Shown here: piece by piece, positions 52,582-61,445 of the stretch
How the letters are laid out: each line of letters starts with the position of its first letter
Numbering within the stretch: position 1 is the first letter of the stretch
NCBI GenBank assembly: GCA_002427885.1
Contig: DIZI01000008.1
Coordinates: 23,110-87,109 of the forward strand
Length of the DNA stretch: 64,000 bases
Source: Paludibacter sp. UBA6032
GTDB lineage: Bacteria; Bacteroidota; Bacteroidia; Bacteroidales; Paludibacteraceae
Direction of reading: 5' to 3'
The notes under the pieces: model-generated
The model's input: the letters and a program-made list of their open reading frames with translations, nothing else
What the model was told of the DNA's origin: nothing
Database searches by the model: none
Program-made: the position numbers and the translations under genes

Positions 52582-53544
52582 ATGAATGCAATTGCAAAAC
52601 GATTATACAGTAGTACTTTATCGGCATTCCCAAAAGCTGGCAAGACTATTTGGTGGCTGCTGAAAATCATTATTCCAATCAGTTTATTTGTCAGTTTTCT
52701 TCAATATTATGGAGTTATAGCTCAGATAGCTATCATTCTCAAACCTATTTTCTCTGTTGTCGGGCTTCCCGGCGAATCGGCAGTCGTTTTTATTTCAAGT
52801 TTTTTTCTACCGCTTTATGGACCGATTGCTATTATTTCAACGCTTCCACTCAGTATTCGTGAGATTACTATTTTAGCCCTTATGTGTTTGATTTCTCATA
52901 ATTTATTGGTTGAAACAGCTATTCAAAGGAAAACGGGTTCGTCATTTATCATTATGTTTACATTGCGGTTGATGGCTTCATTACTCGGAGCATTTGTACT
53001 TAATTTATTGTTACCGGCGAATCTTGGTGCTAATCATATTGTTCATAAAAGTATTGAATTTGGGAGTTTAGGTGATATGCTTCTCAACTGGGTGCAAAAT
53101 TCCGGCTACCTTTCAATAAAAATAGCTTTGATAATAAGTGGATTAATGATTTTGCAGAGTATTCTCAAGGAATTTAATATTTTGAGTATACTTTCAAAAA
53201 TATTTGCACCCTTTATGCGGATGATGGGTCTATCGGATGAAAGTTCTTTTTTGTGGTTTGCAGCTCAAACCCTCGGGTTAACTTACGGTTCAGCAGTTAT
53301 GATTGAAGAGGTTAATAACAAGGAAATTTCCCGGGAGAGTGCAAATTTATTGAACTATCACATTGCGATCAATCATTCACTTTTGGAGGATACGCTATTA
53401 TTTGTGGCTATCGGAGTGCCTGCAGGTTGGATTATAGCACCGCGCTTTTTAATGGCAATTATAGTCGTGTGGAGCGTACGTGGAATTATGAAATTCAAAA
53501 AAAAATCAAAAGTTTTTAGTCAATTGTCTAAAGAAGCCATATAA
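52582..53544 (+). CDS. Nucleoside-recognition (Gate) domain membrane protein
   Basis: A 320-residue inner-membrane protein with about eight hydrophobic segments. Two related halves are seen, each starting with an amphipathic stretch and the Gate-type pattern (IWWLLKIIIPISLFVSFLQY near 24-43; SIKIALIISGLMILQSILKE near 175-194), with the conserved SSFFLPLYGPIAIISTLPLS loop and its counterpart LWFAAQTLGLTYGSAVMIEE. Gate-domain proteins relate to nucleoside and spore-maturation transporters. The true substrate is unknown. The TetR gene follows after 8 bp, so the regulator probably controls this transporter. Confidence 0.82.
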   Translation: MNAIAKRLYSSTLSAFPKAGKTIWWLLKIIIPISLFVSFLQYYGVIAQIAIILKPIFSVVGLPGESAVVFISSFFLPLYGPIAIISTLPLSIREITILALMCLISHNLLVETAIQRKTGSSFIIMFTLRLMASLLGAFVLNLLLPANLGANHIVHKSIEFGSLGDMLLNWVQNSGYLSIKIALIISGLMILQSILKEFNILSILSKIFAPFMRMMGLSDESSFLWFAAQTLGLTYGSAVMIEEVNNKEISRESANLLNYHIAINHSLLEDTLLFVAIGVPAGWIIAPRFLMAIIVVWSVRGIMKFKKKSKVFSQLSKEAI

Positions 53545-53552
53545 ATCACTTA

Positions 53553-54134
53553 ATGCCTACAAAAATGACTACAACAAAATTAATGCTTATAGAAGTTGCC
53601 CGCGGGCTTTTTGCCAGAAACGGCAAAAAAAGCATTACAATGAACGACATAGCCAAGGCGTCAAAAAAAGGCCGGCGAACATTGTATACCTATTTCAATA
53701 ATAAAGAGGAAATTTACAAAGCAGTAATTGATAAAGAACTGGATACAATTTTAGAACGACTGAAAATTGTGTCGGTTCAAAAAAGTGAACCGGATGTGAA
53801 ACTGAAAAATCACATTCTTGCCCATCTGGATGCAGTTAAGAATGTAGTTAACAGAAACGGATCGCTGTCTGCCGATTTCTTTCGTGACATTTATGAAGTC
53901 GAACGCAAACGAAGAAAAATTGATGTGAGCGAAATTGCCTTATTACGAGAAATTATTTCGGAAGGTATTGAGAAAAATATTTTCAAACGAATGGATGTCG
54001 ATCTGTCTTCGCTTATTATCTTTTATGCAATAAAGGGTCTTGAAGTTCCCTATATCCGGCAAAACATAAGTGCTGAATTTGAGAAAAATAAAAACAGCAT
54101 TGTGGAATTTGTTTTTAGGGGAATAAAAAAATAA
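53553..54134 (+). CDS. TetR/AcrR-family transcriptional regulator
   Basis: A 193-residue one-domain repressor. The N-terminal HTH (about 10-55) reads LIEVARGLFARNGKKSITMN, then DIAKASKKGRRTLYTYFNNK and EEIYKAVIDKEL, the canonical TetR DNA-binding helix set. The C-terminal helices (about 60-193) form the ligand-binding and dimer domain and are not assignable. ATG 53553 is used, and ATG 53565 (MTTTKLML) is possible. It sits 8 bp behind the Gate-domain membrane protein, so local autoregulation is the simplest reading. Confidence 0.92.
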   Translation: MPTKMTTTKLMLIEVARGLFARNGKKSITMNDIAKASKKGRRTLYTYFNNKEEIYKAVIDKELDTILERLKIVSVQKSEPDVKLKNHILAHLDAVKNVVNRNGSLSADFFRDIYEVERKRRKIDVSEIALLREIISEGIEKNIFKRMDVDLSSLIIFYAIKGLEVPYIRQNISAEFEKNKNSIVEFVFRGIKK

Positions 54135-54251
54135 AAAAAAACAGGAATTGATCACTGCCAATATTTTTATGAAATATAACTATCAGGATATCTGCGTAAA
54201 ATATGAAAGACACATGAAATCCAGTTTAATCATCGGTGTAAAACAGTTTTA

Positions 54252-54614
54252 GTGAAAATATTATATGTAATTTTAGGTTTAATCAGTATTGCTTTAGGGA
54301 TTGTTGGTATTTTTTTGCCCTTGTTACCCACCACACCATTTTTACTCTTGTCGGCATTTTTATTTGCCCGAAGTTCACCCCGCTTATATGAGTGGTTAAT
54401 GAAGCACAAAGTTTTTGGTAAATACATTCGCAACTATCGTGAAGATAAGTCTATTCCACTGAATGTGAAGTTGGTTGCAATCCTAATGCTTTGGGCATCT
54501 ATTCTTTTCAGTATCTTCCGGGTCGTAAATGATAAATGGTGGCTTCAACTACTACTCTTCAGTATTGCAACGGGAGTTACAATTCACATTCTTTCATTGA
54601 AAACAAGAAACTAA
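54252..54614 (+). CDS. DUF454 (YbaN-like) membrane protein, GTG start
   Basis: A 120-residue inner-membrane protein of unknown function. VILGLISIALGIVGIFLPLL followed by PTTPFLLLSAFLFARSSPRL is the conserved DUF454 core, with two membrane helices and the PLLPTTPF turn. Two more helices lie near 78-115. The only suitable start is GTG at 54252. It ends 6 bp before the stop of the oppositely oriented Nudix gene, so the pair is convergent with no room for a terminator. Confidence 0.87.
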   Translation: MKILYVILGLISIALGIVGIFLPLLPTTPFLLLSAFLFARSSPRLYEWLMKHKVFGKYIRNYREDKSIPLNVKLVAILMLWASILFSIFRVVNDKWWLQLLLFSIATGVTIHILSLKTRN

Positions 54615-54620
54615 CCAAAA

Positions 54621-55784
54621 CTACTCTTTTTTATGTCCATCCGGACTTTGATAAATCACTTCTTTCAGCTTACAGGCACAATTACATTGTCCCGTTTCCA
54701 ATAGACCACTACGACTAAGTAAATCAAATTCAATTTTAAAATTGTCGGTAAATATGCCAGAATTTAAATTATCCGAAATTTGCTCCTGAGTCCACCATTT
54801 CGTGTTTTTGACAGAAGAAGAATTCGGGTTTATCTCCGAAAGCTGGCAACTGACAAAAAGAAATGCATAATGTTTTTCATTTTTTGATTCGAACGTATAA
54901 TTTGATAAATGCATGTATTTGAAGTTCGTGAGAGCATAATGTTCTTTAGCCGTTCTTTCAATGCATTGTTCAACGGTTTCTCCCATTCTTATGTGATTGG
55001 AAACCGCTGTATCCCATAAGTCCGGGTATATTAAATCAGTGGATAATCTTTTTTGAAGAAAAATCATGTTTTTATCAATCAGGAACACACGAACAACAGG
55101 GTGCAGGTATTTTTTCTCATCATTCAAACTGGTCAAATGTTGAATGCTTCCTATGATATTTCCCTTTTCATTTACAATGGGCCACCATTCTTCCTGTACT
55201 AATTTCGCACGGATAATTTGTACTCTCAGAATTTCATAAAAAGCCATGAATACAATTAAACCAATGAAGATGGCATGCAATAACTGAACATAAATTTCTG
55301 TTCGGTCTGGCTTCAAAAAATGCAATAGTGTATCGGTTAGAAGATAAAATGTCAGAACTGAAAATAAAGCCCAGATAACCCGGTACAATTCGTTAAAATT
55401 GTTCGACATCGGTATAAGTTTGGGCATTATACGCGAAATAATTGCTTGTATTTGCTTTCTGAAAATCAGAAAACCCAGTATAAATATTAAAACAACTATT
55501 TTATCTTCCAGATGATCCTGAAAAAATGGGAAGGGAAATCGTTGAGCTATACTGCTAAACACACCGATCCCCATATACATAAGGGTGAAAACAAGGTGCC
55601 AGATAAATATTTGATTCGATGTATAATAGACATAGAATATCAACATCAGTGCCACCGGAAATGAAATTTTCCAGGCCACATCCATCCCACTGAACTCATC
55701 GACTACTAAAAAGATTAAGAGGGGTAAAAAGTGAAGTATAGGATTGAAAAAAGATTCTTTTATTTGCTTTCTCAGCTTTTTCAT
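54621..55784 (-). CDS. Multi-pass membrane protein fused to a degenerate Nudix domain
   Basis: A 387-residue protein with about six membrane helices (between 15 and 187) followed by a cytoplasmic Nudix-fold domain (about 200-360, resembling isopentenyl-diphosphate isomerase or NUDT-type: WWPIVNEKGNIIGSIQHLTS, VVRVFLIDKNMIFLQKRLST). The Nudix box (263-285) is eroded: compared with Gx5Ex7REUxEExGU, Gly is Asn263, the first Glu of REUxEE is Thr278, the last is His282 and the second Gly is Ala284. Only Glu269, Arg277 and Glu281 remain. It may therefore bind rather than hydrolyse a nucleotide or diphosphate. The C-terminus is Cys-rich (GQCNCACK, about 366-373), suggesting metal binding. No family name is assigned to the membrane part. 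Confidence 0.75.
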   Translation of the reverse strand: MKKLRKQIKESFFNPILHFLPLLIFLVVDEFSGMDVAWKISFPVALMLIFYVYYTSNQIFIWHLVFTLMYMGIGVFSSIAQRFPFPFFQDHLEDKIVVLIFILGFLIFRKQIQAIISRIMPKLIPMSNNFNELYRVIWALFSVLTFYLLTDTLLHFLKPDRTEIYVQLLHAIFIGLIVFMAFYEILRVQIIRAKLVQEEWWPIVNEKGNIIGSIQHLTSLNDEKKYLHPVVRVFLIDKNMIFLQKRLSTDLIYPDLWDTAVSNHIRMGETVEQCIERTAKEHYALTNFKYMHLSNYTFESKNEKHYAFLFVSCQLSEINPNSSSVKNTKWWTQEQISDNLNSGIFTDNFKIEFDLLSRSGLLETGQCNCACKLKEVIYQSPDGHKKE

Positions 55785-55866
55785 AATTCTAATAATGCTG
55801 TCATCGCTATACTAACAACTAGAGTGGATTATAGTTTATGAAGGGCTGATAACAGCTGTTAAAGTC

Positions 55867-56466
55867 TTAGAACGACATCATTCTACTCACATATTTACCT
55901 ATAATATCAAATTCCAGATTAATGACGGATCCTTTGTTGATTTGATGGAAATTGGTGTGTTCATACGTATAAGGTATTATGGCAACCTGAAAACCCGAAT
56001 CGGTAGGATTACAAACGGTCAGGCTTACTCCATTCACTGTAACCGAACCTTTATCAACGGTCATATAGCCCCGTTTTGCCATCGTTTTATCAAATGGGTA
56101 TTCAAAAGTAAAATACCAGCTTCCATCGGCTTCTTTTACTTCGGTGCACACGGCGGTCTGATCGACATGTCCTTGCACAATGTGTCCATCCAGACGGCCA
56201 TTCATAATCATGCTGCGTTCCAGATTTACTTTACTGCCGGGAACTAATAGTCCTAAATTACTCCGGTCAAGTGTTTCTTTGATGGCAGTAACGGTATAGC
56301 TGTCAGCTGTTTTTGAAACCACAGTGAGACAAACTCCATTGTGAGCAATGCTCTGGTCAATTTTGAGTTCATTGGTAAACGAACACGACATGGTGATATG
56401 CAGATTTTCCTGTTCTTTAGCGATGGCAACCACTTGAGCTGCTTCTTCAATTATTCCTGAAAACAT
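55867..56466 (-). CDS. ribE: Riboflavin synthase, alpha subunit
   Basis: A 199-residue cytoplasmic enzyme that dismutates two 6,7-dimethyl-8-ribityllumazines to riboflavin. It starts MFSGIIEEAAQVVAI, the invariant N-terminus. Two lumazine-binding barrels follow: the first has SIAHNGVCLTVV and IKETLDRSNLG (about 39-71), the second GHIVQGHVDQTA (about 95-106) and VTVNGVSLTV (about 143-152), ending with the trimerisation helix. The length and all conserved motifs are normal. No riboswitch-like leader is evident. It stands 82 bp from the Nudix gene on the same strand. Confidence 0.97.
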   Translation of the reverse strand: MFSGIIEEAAQVVAIAKEQENLHITMSCSFTNELKIDQSIAHNGVCLTVVSKTADSYTVTAIKETLDRSNLGLLVPGSKVNLERSMIMNGRLDGHIVQGHVDQTAVCTEVKEADGSWYFTFEYPFDKTMAKRGYMTVDKGSVTVNGVSLTVCNPTDSGFQVAIIPYTYEHTNFHQINKGSVINLEFDIIGKYVSRMMSF

Positions 56467-56557
56467 ATATTTATTTACTATTTAATTAATTACTATTTAC
56501 TATTTTTGCAAAACGACCCTGTTCACTTTCGACTTACTATTTTTCTTAAATGGTAAC

Positions 56558-56573
56558 CCCGATAGCTATCGGG
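56558..56573. repeat. Perfect 16-bp palindrome CCCGATAGCTATCGGG
   Basis: The palindrome lies between ribE and the RelA/SpoT gene, downstream of the latter. It has a strong 8-bp stem and could end the RelA/SpoT message. I recall similar ATAGCTAT-centred palindromes as dispersed repeats in Bacteroidota, but only one copy lies in this window. Confidence 0.6.
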
Positions 56574-56600
56574 AGTAAATGAATAAATTGTCAATTCTTC

Positions 56601-58787
56601 TCAATTCCTTGTGACGCTTTTTACGCCTTTTACCAGTTTTATTTTCTTAATAATTCCTTCGAGTTCTTTTGTGTCACCTACCATTAAAGTAAGATTTCCC
56701 TGAAAGAGTCCTGCGCTCGAATCGATAGAAATGGAACGTAAGGAAATATTTTTTTCTTTGGAGATTAACGATGAGATATTAGTAACAATTCCAATATCAT
56801 CGTGCCCTACAACCCGAAGTGTGATTGGATATTGTGATCCTATCGATTTTCCCGACCAACGTGCTTTCACTATCCTGTAACCAAAACGGGCAATCATTTG
56901 TGGAGCATTCGGGCAATCGGTACGGTGAATCTTGATACCACCGGTAACAGCTACAAATCCAAAAACATCGTCTCCAAAAATGGGATTACAACATTTAGCC
57001 AATTTAAAATCGAGTCCTTTAAGATCTTCACCAATTACCAGTACATCTTCTTTTCCATTCGTCTCCGGAGCAATTGAATCTGTTGTAAATGTTTCTGCAC
57101 TTCGCGGTTCCAGTAATTCACCCGGAGTTTGTTTATCTAAATCCACATATGCATCACGAACCACATGCATATCCAGTTTTTCGCGGGCAATTTCCTGATA
57201 AAAATCACTCACTGTTTTGAATCCTTTTTTCTTGGCTAACCGCGATATTTTACCATCATCCAATTCGATTTTCCAGTTTTTGAAACGGCGAACCAGCGTT
57301 TCACGTCCCATTTCGGCATCTTTAAACTCGATATCTTTCAGTGCTTGCCGTATTTTGGTTTTTGCCCGCGAGGTTGTAACCACTTTCAGCCAGGCCGGAT
57401 TTGGTTTTTGTGTTGGTGAAGTCAGAACTTTAACCTGATCTCCGTTATTCAGTACGTATTTAATGGTTACATTTTTCCCGTTTACCTGAGCACCAACGCA
57501 TTTTGAACCCAAACCCGTGTGAATTGAAAAAGCAAAGTCGAGTGCCGTGGCTCCTTTTGGCAGTTTGTGCAAGTCTCCGTTAGGAGTGAAAACAAAAACT
57601 TCTTTATCGTACAGGTTCAATTTAAATTCGTCCATAAAGTCAACGGCATTCAACTCGGGATTTTCAAGGATCTCCCGAATGTTTTTAAGCCATTCGTCCA
57701 TTCCCGATTCACTTTTAATGCCTTTGTATTTCCAGTGTGCAGCCAGTCCTTTTTCGGCAATTTCATCCATGCGTATGGTACGAATCTGTACTTCCACCCA
57801 TTTGCCTCCGGGTCCTAATACGGTGGTATGCAAACTTTCGTAACCGTTTGTTTTGGGTATGGAAAGCCAATCGCGCAACCGTTTGGGGTTGGGTTGGTAC
57901 ATGTCGGCCACTATGGAGTAAGCCTGCCAGCAAATTGCTTTTTCCTTTTCCAGGGGAACATCCAGTATGATTCGAATGGCAAACAGGTCGTAAATATTTT
58001 CGAAAGGCGTGTTTTGTTTTTTTATTTTGGAATAAATGGAATGGATGGATTTTGTACGTCCTTTTATTTCAAAACTGAAACCGATATCCGAAAGTTTCTT
58101 TTTCAAAGGGGTAATAAACTCAGAAATGTACTGATCGCGTGAACGCTTGGTTTCATTAATTTTCTGAGCTATTTCCCGGTATATTTCCCGGTTTGTATGC
58201 TTTAACGACAAGTCTTCAAATTCGGTCTTTATGGCATATAAACCCATACGATGGGCTAAAGGAGCATAAAGAAATGAGCCTTCACGTGCTATATTTTGCC
58301 TGTTCTCTTCCGGGTAGGAGTCCAGGTTCCGCATGATTTGTAGATGTTCGGCGATAATAATCAGGATGACACGAATGTCTTCGGCAAAGGTCAGAAACAG
58401 TTTACGGAAATTTTCCGTTTCGAGTGATGATTTTCGCTCGTATAATTCCTCTACACGTAACATTCCCTGTATGATTGAAGAAACCTGTGTGTTGAAATTC
58501 AGTTCGATTTCGTCCACAGTAAGCAACTTTCTTTTTACCAGTTCGTAAAGTAAAATACTCAGTACGGCAGATTTTCCCAGCCCTATTTCATCCAAAATAA
58601 TTTCAGTAATCCGTATTTTATTCGAAATGATCTCACCAATTTCGGCTTCTTCGGTAGTAAATTCGTTATAGTGCTTCCTGATAATAGATTTTAACTCCAA
58701 CCGTTCGCTGTAAGTAAATAAATTGGGGTGCAAGCGAATCATCTTGCTGTAATAGGAGCGAATGGATATTGTTTGAAGCGATGCCAT
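56601..58787 (-). CDS. relA: RelA/SpoT-family (p)ppGpp synthetase with degenerate hydrolase domain
   Basis: A 728-residue stringent-response enzyme. The N-terminal HD region (about 45-200) has lost its signature: the usual LLHDVVEDT is LLYELVKRK (about 79-87), and the usual ADRLHNMR is AEHLQIMR (146-153), so metal-dependent hydrolysis is unlikely. The synthetase domain looks intact: KGRTKSIHSIYSK, IYDLFAIRII, GYESLHT, VEVQIRT, AEKGLAAHW (about 240-370). Then come TGS (about 400-460, VFVFTPNGDLHKLPKGATAL), a zinc-finger-like region (KCCNPI...HRTDCPNA) and a C-terminal ACT domain (about 655-728). It is therefore probably a RelA-like synthetase whose partner hydrolase is elsewhere in the genome. 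A promoter lies about 100 bp upstream. Confidence 0.92.
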   Translation of the reverse strand: MASLQTISIRSYYSKMIRLHPNLFTYSERLELKSIIRKHYNEFTTEEAEIGEIISNKIRITEIILDEIGLGKSAVLSILLYELVKRKLLTVDEIELNFNTQVSSIIQGMLRVEELYERKSSLETENFRKLFLTFAEDIRVILIIIAEHLQIMRNLDSYPEENRQNIAREGSFLYAPLAHRMGLYAIKTEFEDLSLKHTNREIYREIAQKINETKRSRDQYISEFITPLKKKLSDIGFSFEIKGRTKSIHSIYSKIKKQNTPFENIYDLFAIRIILDVPLEKEKAICWQAYSIVADMYQPNPKRLRDWLSIPKTNGYESLHTTVLGPGGKWVEVQIRTIRMDEIAEKGLAAHWKYKGIKSESGMDEWLKNIREILENPELNAVDFMDEFKLNLYDKEVFVFTPNGDLHKLPKGATALDFAFSIHTGLGSKCVGAQVNGKNVTIKYVLNNGDQVKVLTSPTQKPNPAWLKVVTTSRAKTKIRQALKDIEFKDAEMGRETLVRRFKNWKIELDDGKISRLAKKKGFKTVSDFYQEIAREKLDMHVVRDAYVDLDKQTPGELLEPRSAETFTTDSIAPETNGKEDVLVIGEDLKGLDFKLAKCCNPIFGDDVFGFVAVTGGIKIHRTDCPNAPQMIARFGYRIVKARWSGKSIGSQYPITLRVVGHDDIGIVTNISSLISKEKNISLRSISIDSSAGLFQGNLTLMVGDTKELEGIIKKIKLVKGVKSVTRN

Positions 58788-58886
58788 ACCAATAGGGTAT
58801 TTTGTAAAGTAGTTCTGAATTTAAACTTTTGAACGAGAGTAAAAAAGGAATAAATTTCCTCTTGACAGTAGAATTAAAATGTTCTG

Positions 58887-58918
58887 CAAATATACGACTT
58901 AATTCAGAAAGTCTCAAA
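58887..58918 (-). promoter_or_regulatory. Promoter of the RelA/SpoT gene
   Basis: On the - strand TTTG (58918-58915), a 20-bp spacer and TATATTTG (58894-58887) match the Bacteroidota consensus. The start codon lies about 100 bp downstream. Confidence 0.7.
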
Positions 58919-59127
58919 ATTCCCCCGGAAAAGGAAAATTTTATAGTTTTAGGCTGAGAAATAAAAAAAAACTCAAAAAAAACAGATAAAAAAAACCACA
59001 GAAAGATGGAGTATTGAATTTTCTTTTCTAAATTTGCAAACTGAAAAAAAGCGGAAAGAATAATAACCTTGTAATGAGACGAAGTTTATTTCATCAGAAA
59101 AACTTATATAAACAATAATATTTTAGC

Positions 59128-59811
59128 ATGAAAACAATTATCAAAATTTTGCTTTCTATTTCCATTGTTCTTTTAAGCTATATGTGTGTCATGAGTATTC
59201 TCACACCCATACGTTTTGATGCAGCAAAAGAAAGTCGGGAAAAAGTAATCATTAAACGCCTGACTGATATCCGAAAAGTGGAGTTGGAATACAGGGACCA
59301 AAAAGGTCGTTTTACCGGAAGTTTCGATACTTTAATAAGCTTTGTGAAACAAGCCAGGAAAAAAGTGGTTATGAAAGAAGGCACATTGACGGATAAACAA
59401 CTTGATGCCGGGTTAACGGAAGCAAAAGCCGTGAAAATTGTGCACAGTGGTAATGCAAAGGAAATTGCTGAAAACGGACTTCAGGGATTTGTGCGCGATA
59501 CTGCATATGTGAACATGATTAAAGCCGTTTTCCCGAATGATTATACTCCTGAAACTATTGATCAGTTGGCTGTTATTCCTTTTTCAAATAACGAGAAGTT
59601 TACTTTGAAAGTAAAAAATGATTATGTAAACAGTGCCGGAATTGTGATTCCGCTGTTTGAAGCCTCGGCAACTTATAAAAGTTATTTATTCGATTTGAAT
59701 CATCAGGAAATGCTTAATGCTATTGATTTACAAGATAAATTAAATAAATTCCCGGGATTGCAGGTAGGTTCCATTGACGAACCAAACAATAATGCCGGAA
59801 ACTGGGAATAA
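59128..59811 (+). CDS. Hypothetical protein with one N-terminal membrane helix
   Basis: A 227-residue protein with one membrane anchor or uncleaved signal (about 5-27, ILLSISIVLLSYMCVMSIL) followed by an extracytoplasmic domain. RLTDIRKVELEYRDQKGRFT (about 45-64) resembles the start of pilin-like or periplasmic helix-sheet domains, but I do not recognise a family. The C-terminal end is Asn-rich. A -7-like TAAATTTG (59029-59036) lies upstream without a good -33 box. It precedes the DUF3822 gene (70-bp gap) and rsmD, a group that may form an operon. The function is unknown. Confidence 0.75.
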   Translation: MKTIIKILLSISIVLLSYMCVMSILTPIRFDAAKESREKVIIKRLTDIRKVELEYRDQKGRFTGSFDTLISFVKQARKKVVMKEGTLTDKQLDAGLTEAKAVKIVHSGNAKEIAENGLQGFVRDTAYVNMIKAVFPNDYTPETIDQLAVIPFSNNEKFTLKVKNDYVNSAGIVIPLFEASATYKSYLFDLNHQEMLNAIDLQDKLNKFPGLQVGSIDEPNNNAGNWE

Positions 59812-59880
59812 CCAGTCCCTTTAATTAACGGGATCAGTAATCGGTTATCAGTAAATTACTAATCAATCAATTACTTTCAA

Positions 59881-60603
59881 ATGGAAGATTCATCCGTTCA
59901 GAAATATAATAACCAATACAGCTTATCCATCCGATTTAGTTCGGATGGATTTTCTTTATTGATATACGACGAACTGAAAAAACTACTTACTGCCAAAACA
60001 GTACCTGTCGATCTGACAACGATTCATTACGAGGATCTGATTGAGTTGTTGCTCGATGACGTTGAGACGATACTTAACATTAAGAAAATACGCCTGATTT
60101 ACGAATCAGATACTTATGCGTTTGTACCGGCTTCCATTTTCAGGGCAGAGCATGCTACTGATTTTTTGTTTTTTCAGGATAAATTAAATAAAAGCGATAA
60201 AATCAGTTTCAACAAACTTCCCAATTGGGATACTGTTGACGTTTTCACTGTTCCCGGTGTATTGAATGATGCGATGGCTCATTTGTTTCCACGCCTGGAA
60301 ATTGAACATCACCTCAGTTGGTTTTTGTCAGGGAAAATTAGATCTACGGGCGAAAATTCTGTTCAAATCTGGGTACGTCCGAAAAAAATGGATGTGGTGG
60401 TACTGAACAACGGGAATATTGTATTGATAAACAGTTACGATTATTCCACGCCTGAAGATTTTACGTATTTTACACTCAATATTTTTCAACAACTGACACT
60501 CAGTAAGGAAGAATATCCGGTGAAATTATACAATTCGGAGAACTGCACGGAATTGAAACAACATTTGCAGAAATACCTGAAATCGGTGAGCTGCGAAAAT
60601 TAG
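59881..60603 (+). CDS. DUF3822 protein
   Basis: A 240-residue cytoplasmic protein of the Bacteroidota-typical DUF3822 family (YSLSIRFSSDGFSLLIYDE near 13-31; VDVFTVPGVLNDAMAHLFPR near 114-133; VQIWVRPKKMDVVVLNNG near 160-177; EDFTYFTLNIFQQL near 192-205). The fold suggests an actin/ASKHA-like ATPase relative without clear nucleotide motifs. No activity is known. Its gene lies right before rsmD, a frequent neighbour, so a link with ribosome or RNA modification is possible but only by context. Confidence 0.85.
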   Translation: MEDSSVQKYNNQYSLSIRFSSDGFSLLIYDELKKLLTAKTVPVDLTTIHYEDLIELLLDDVETILNIKKIRLIYESDTYAFVPASIFRAEHATDFLFFQDKLNKSDKISFNKLPNWDTVDVFTVPGVLNDAMAHLFPRLEIEHHLSWFLSGKIRSTGENSVQIWVRPKKMDVVVLNNGNIVLINSYDYSTPEDFTYFTLNIFQQLTLSKEEYPVKLYNSENCTELKQHLQKYLKSVSCEN

Positions 60604-60727
60604 TGATTAGTGATTAGTTGACAGAATTTCAGCTTAGTAAGAATAGTCTAACAATTAAATCAAACAAAAAAGACAGAAGTAACCTAATTCTTCTTTAGGG
60701 GTTAGGGGTAATTTAGTAATTGAAAAC

Positions 60728-61270
60728 ATGAGAATAATAAGCGGAAAATACAAAGGCAGACGAATCAGCGCGCCAAACAATATAACAGCACGGCCAACCA
60801 CCGATTTTGCGAAGGAAGGATTGTTCAATTTGTTGAATAACCGTATCGATTTCGAAGGCATCGATGTGCTCGATTTATTTGCCGGGACAGGTGGAATCGG
60901 GTTCGAGTTTGTGTCACGTGACTGCAACTCGGTTATCAGTATTGAGCAAAACGACCGTCATTGCGCGTTCATTCGCAAAGTTTGCGGCGAACTGAAAATT
61001 ACCAATCTTTCGTTGTTGAAAACCGATGTCTTTAAATTTATTGCCGGTTGTCATATTCAGTTCGATATGATTTTTGCCGACCCGCCTTACGAGTTGGAGC
61101 AACTGCCAACCATTCCCGATCTGATATTTTCGAAAAAACTGCTTAAAACCGATGGCCTATTAGTCCTCGAACATTCAGCAAAGCATAGCTTCGAACAACA
61201 TCCCAATTTTGTGGATCACCGGCATTATGGCAGTGTGAACTTTAGTTTTTTTGAAGTGAAGGAAAGCTGA
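60728..61270 (+). CDS. rsmD: 16S rRNA (guanine966-N2)-methyltransferase
   Basis: A 180-residue cytoplasmic SAM-dependent methyltransferase of the RsmD family, modifying G966 of 16S rRNA. It begins MRIISGKYKGRRISAP, followed by RPTTDFAKEGLFNLL, the family's N-terminus. The SAM site is LDLFAGTGGIGFEFVSR (about 48-64), and the catalytic motif is DPPYE (about 117-121). VLEHS is the last conserved strand. The length is normal. It closes the 59128-61270 gene group and is followed by a terminator. Confidence 0.97.
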   Translation: MRIISGKYKGRRISAPNNITARPTTDFAKEGLFNLLNNRIDFEGIDVLDLFAGTGGIGFEFVSRDCNSVISIEQNDRHCAFIRKVCGELKITNLSLLKTDVFKFIAGCHIQFDMIFADPPYELEQLPTIPDLIFSKKLLKTDGLLVLEHSAKHSFEQHPNFVDHRHYGSVNFSFFEVKES

Positions 61271-61293
61271 CAAATTAACGTCATAATTTATAG

Positions 61294-61328
61294 AAAAGGA
61301 ATAAGCTTAGGTTTGTTCCTTTTTTTTA
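61294..61328 (+). terminator. Terminator of rsmD
   Basis: AAAAGGAA (61294-61301) and TTCCTTTT (61316-61323) enclose an inner TAAGCTTA palindrome and are followed by further Ts, 24 bp after the rsmD stop. The remaining spacer to 61445 holds a -7-like TATTTTTG (61380-61387) that may serve the next gene. Confidence 0.75.
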
Positions 61329-61445
61329 TGCGTTATAGTTGTTTAACATGTATTCTTCTTTTTACTGAATTTATATATTTATTTTTGCAGTATTCTTTTA
61401 TGAAACTTTATAATCTATTAATTCTAACTTTTAAATTTAATTCGT

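Noticed and set aside
56511..56518. TATTTTTG -7-like box on the + strand between ribE and the RelA/SpoT gene
   Set aside because: No + strand gene follows and no -33 element is spaced properly.
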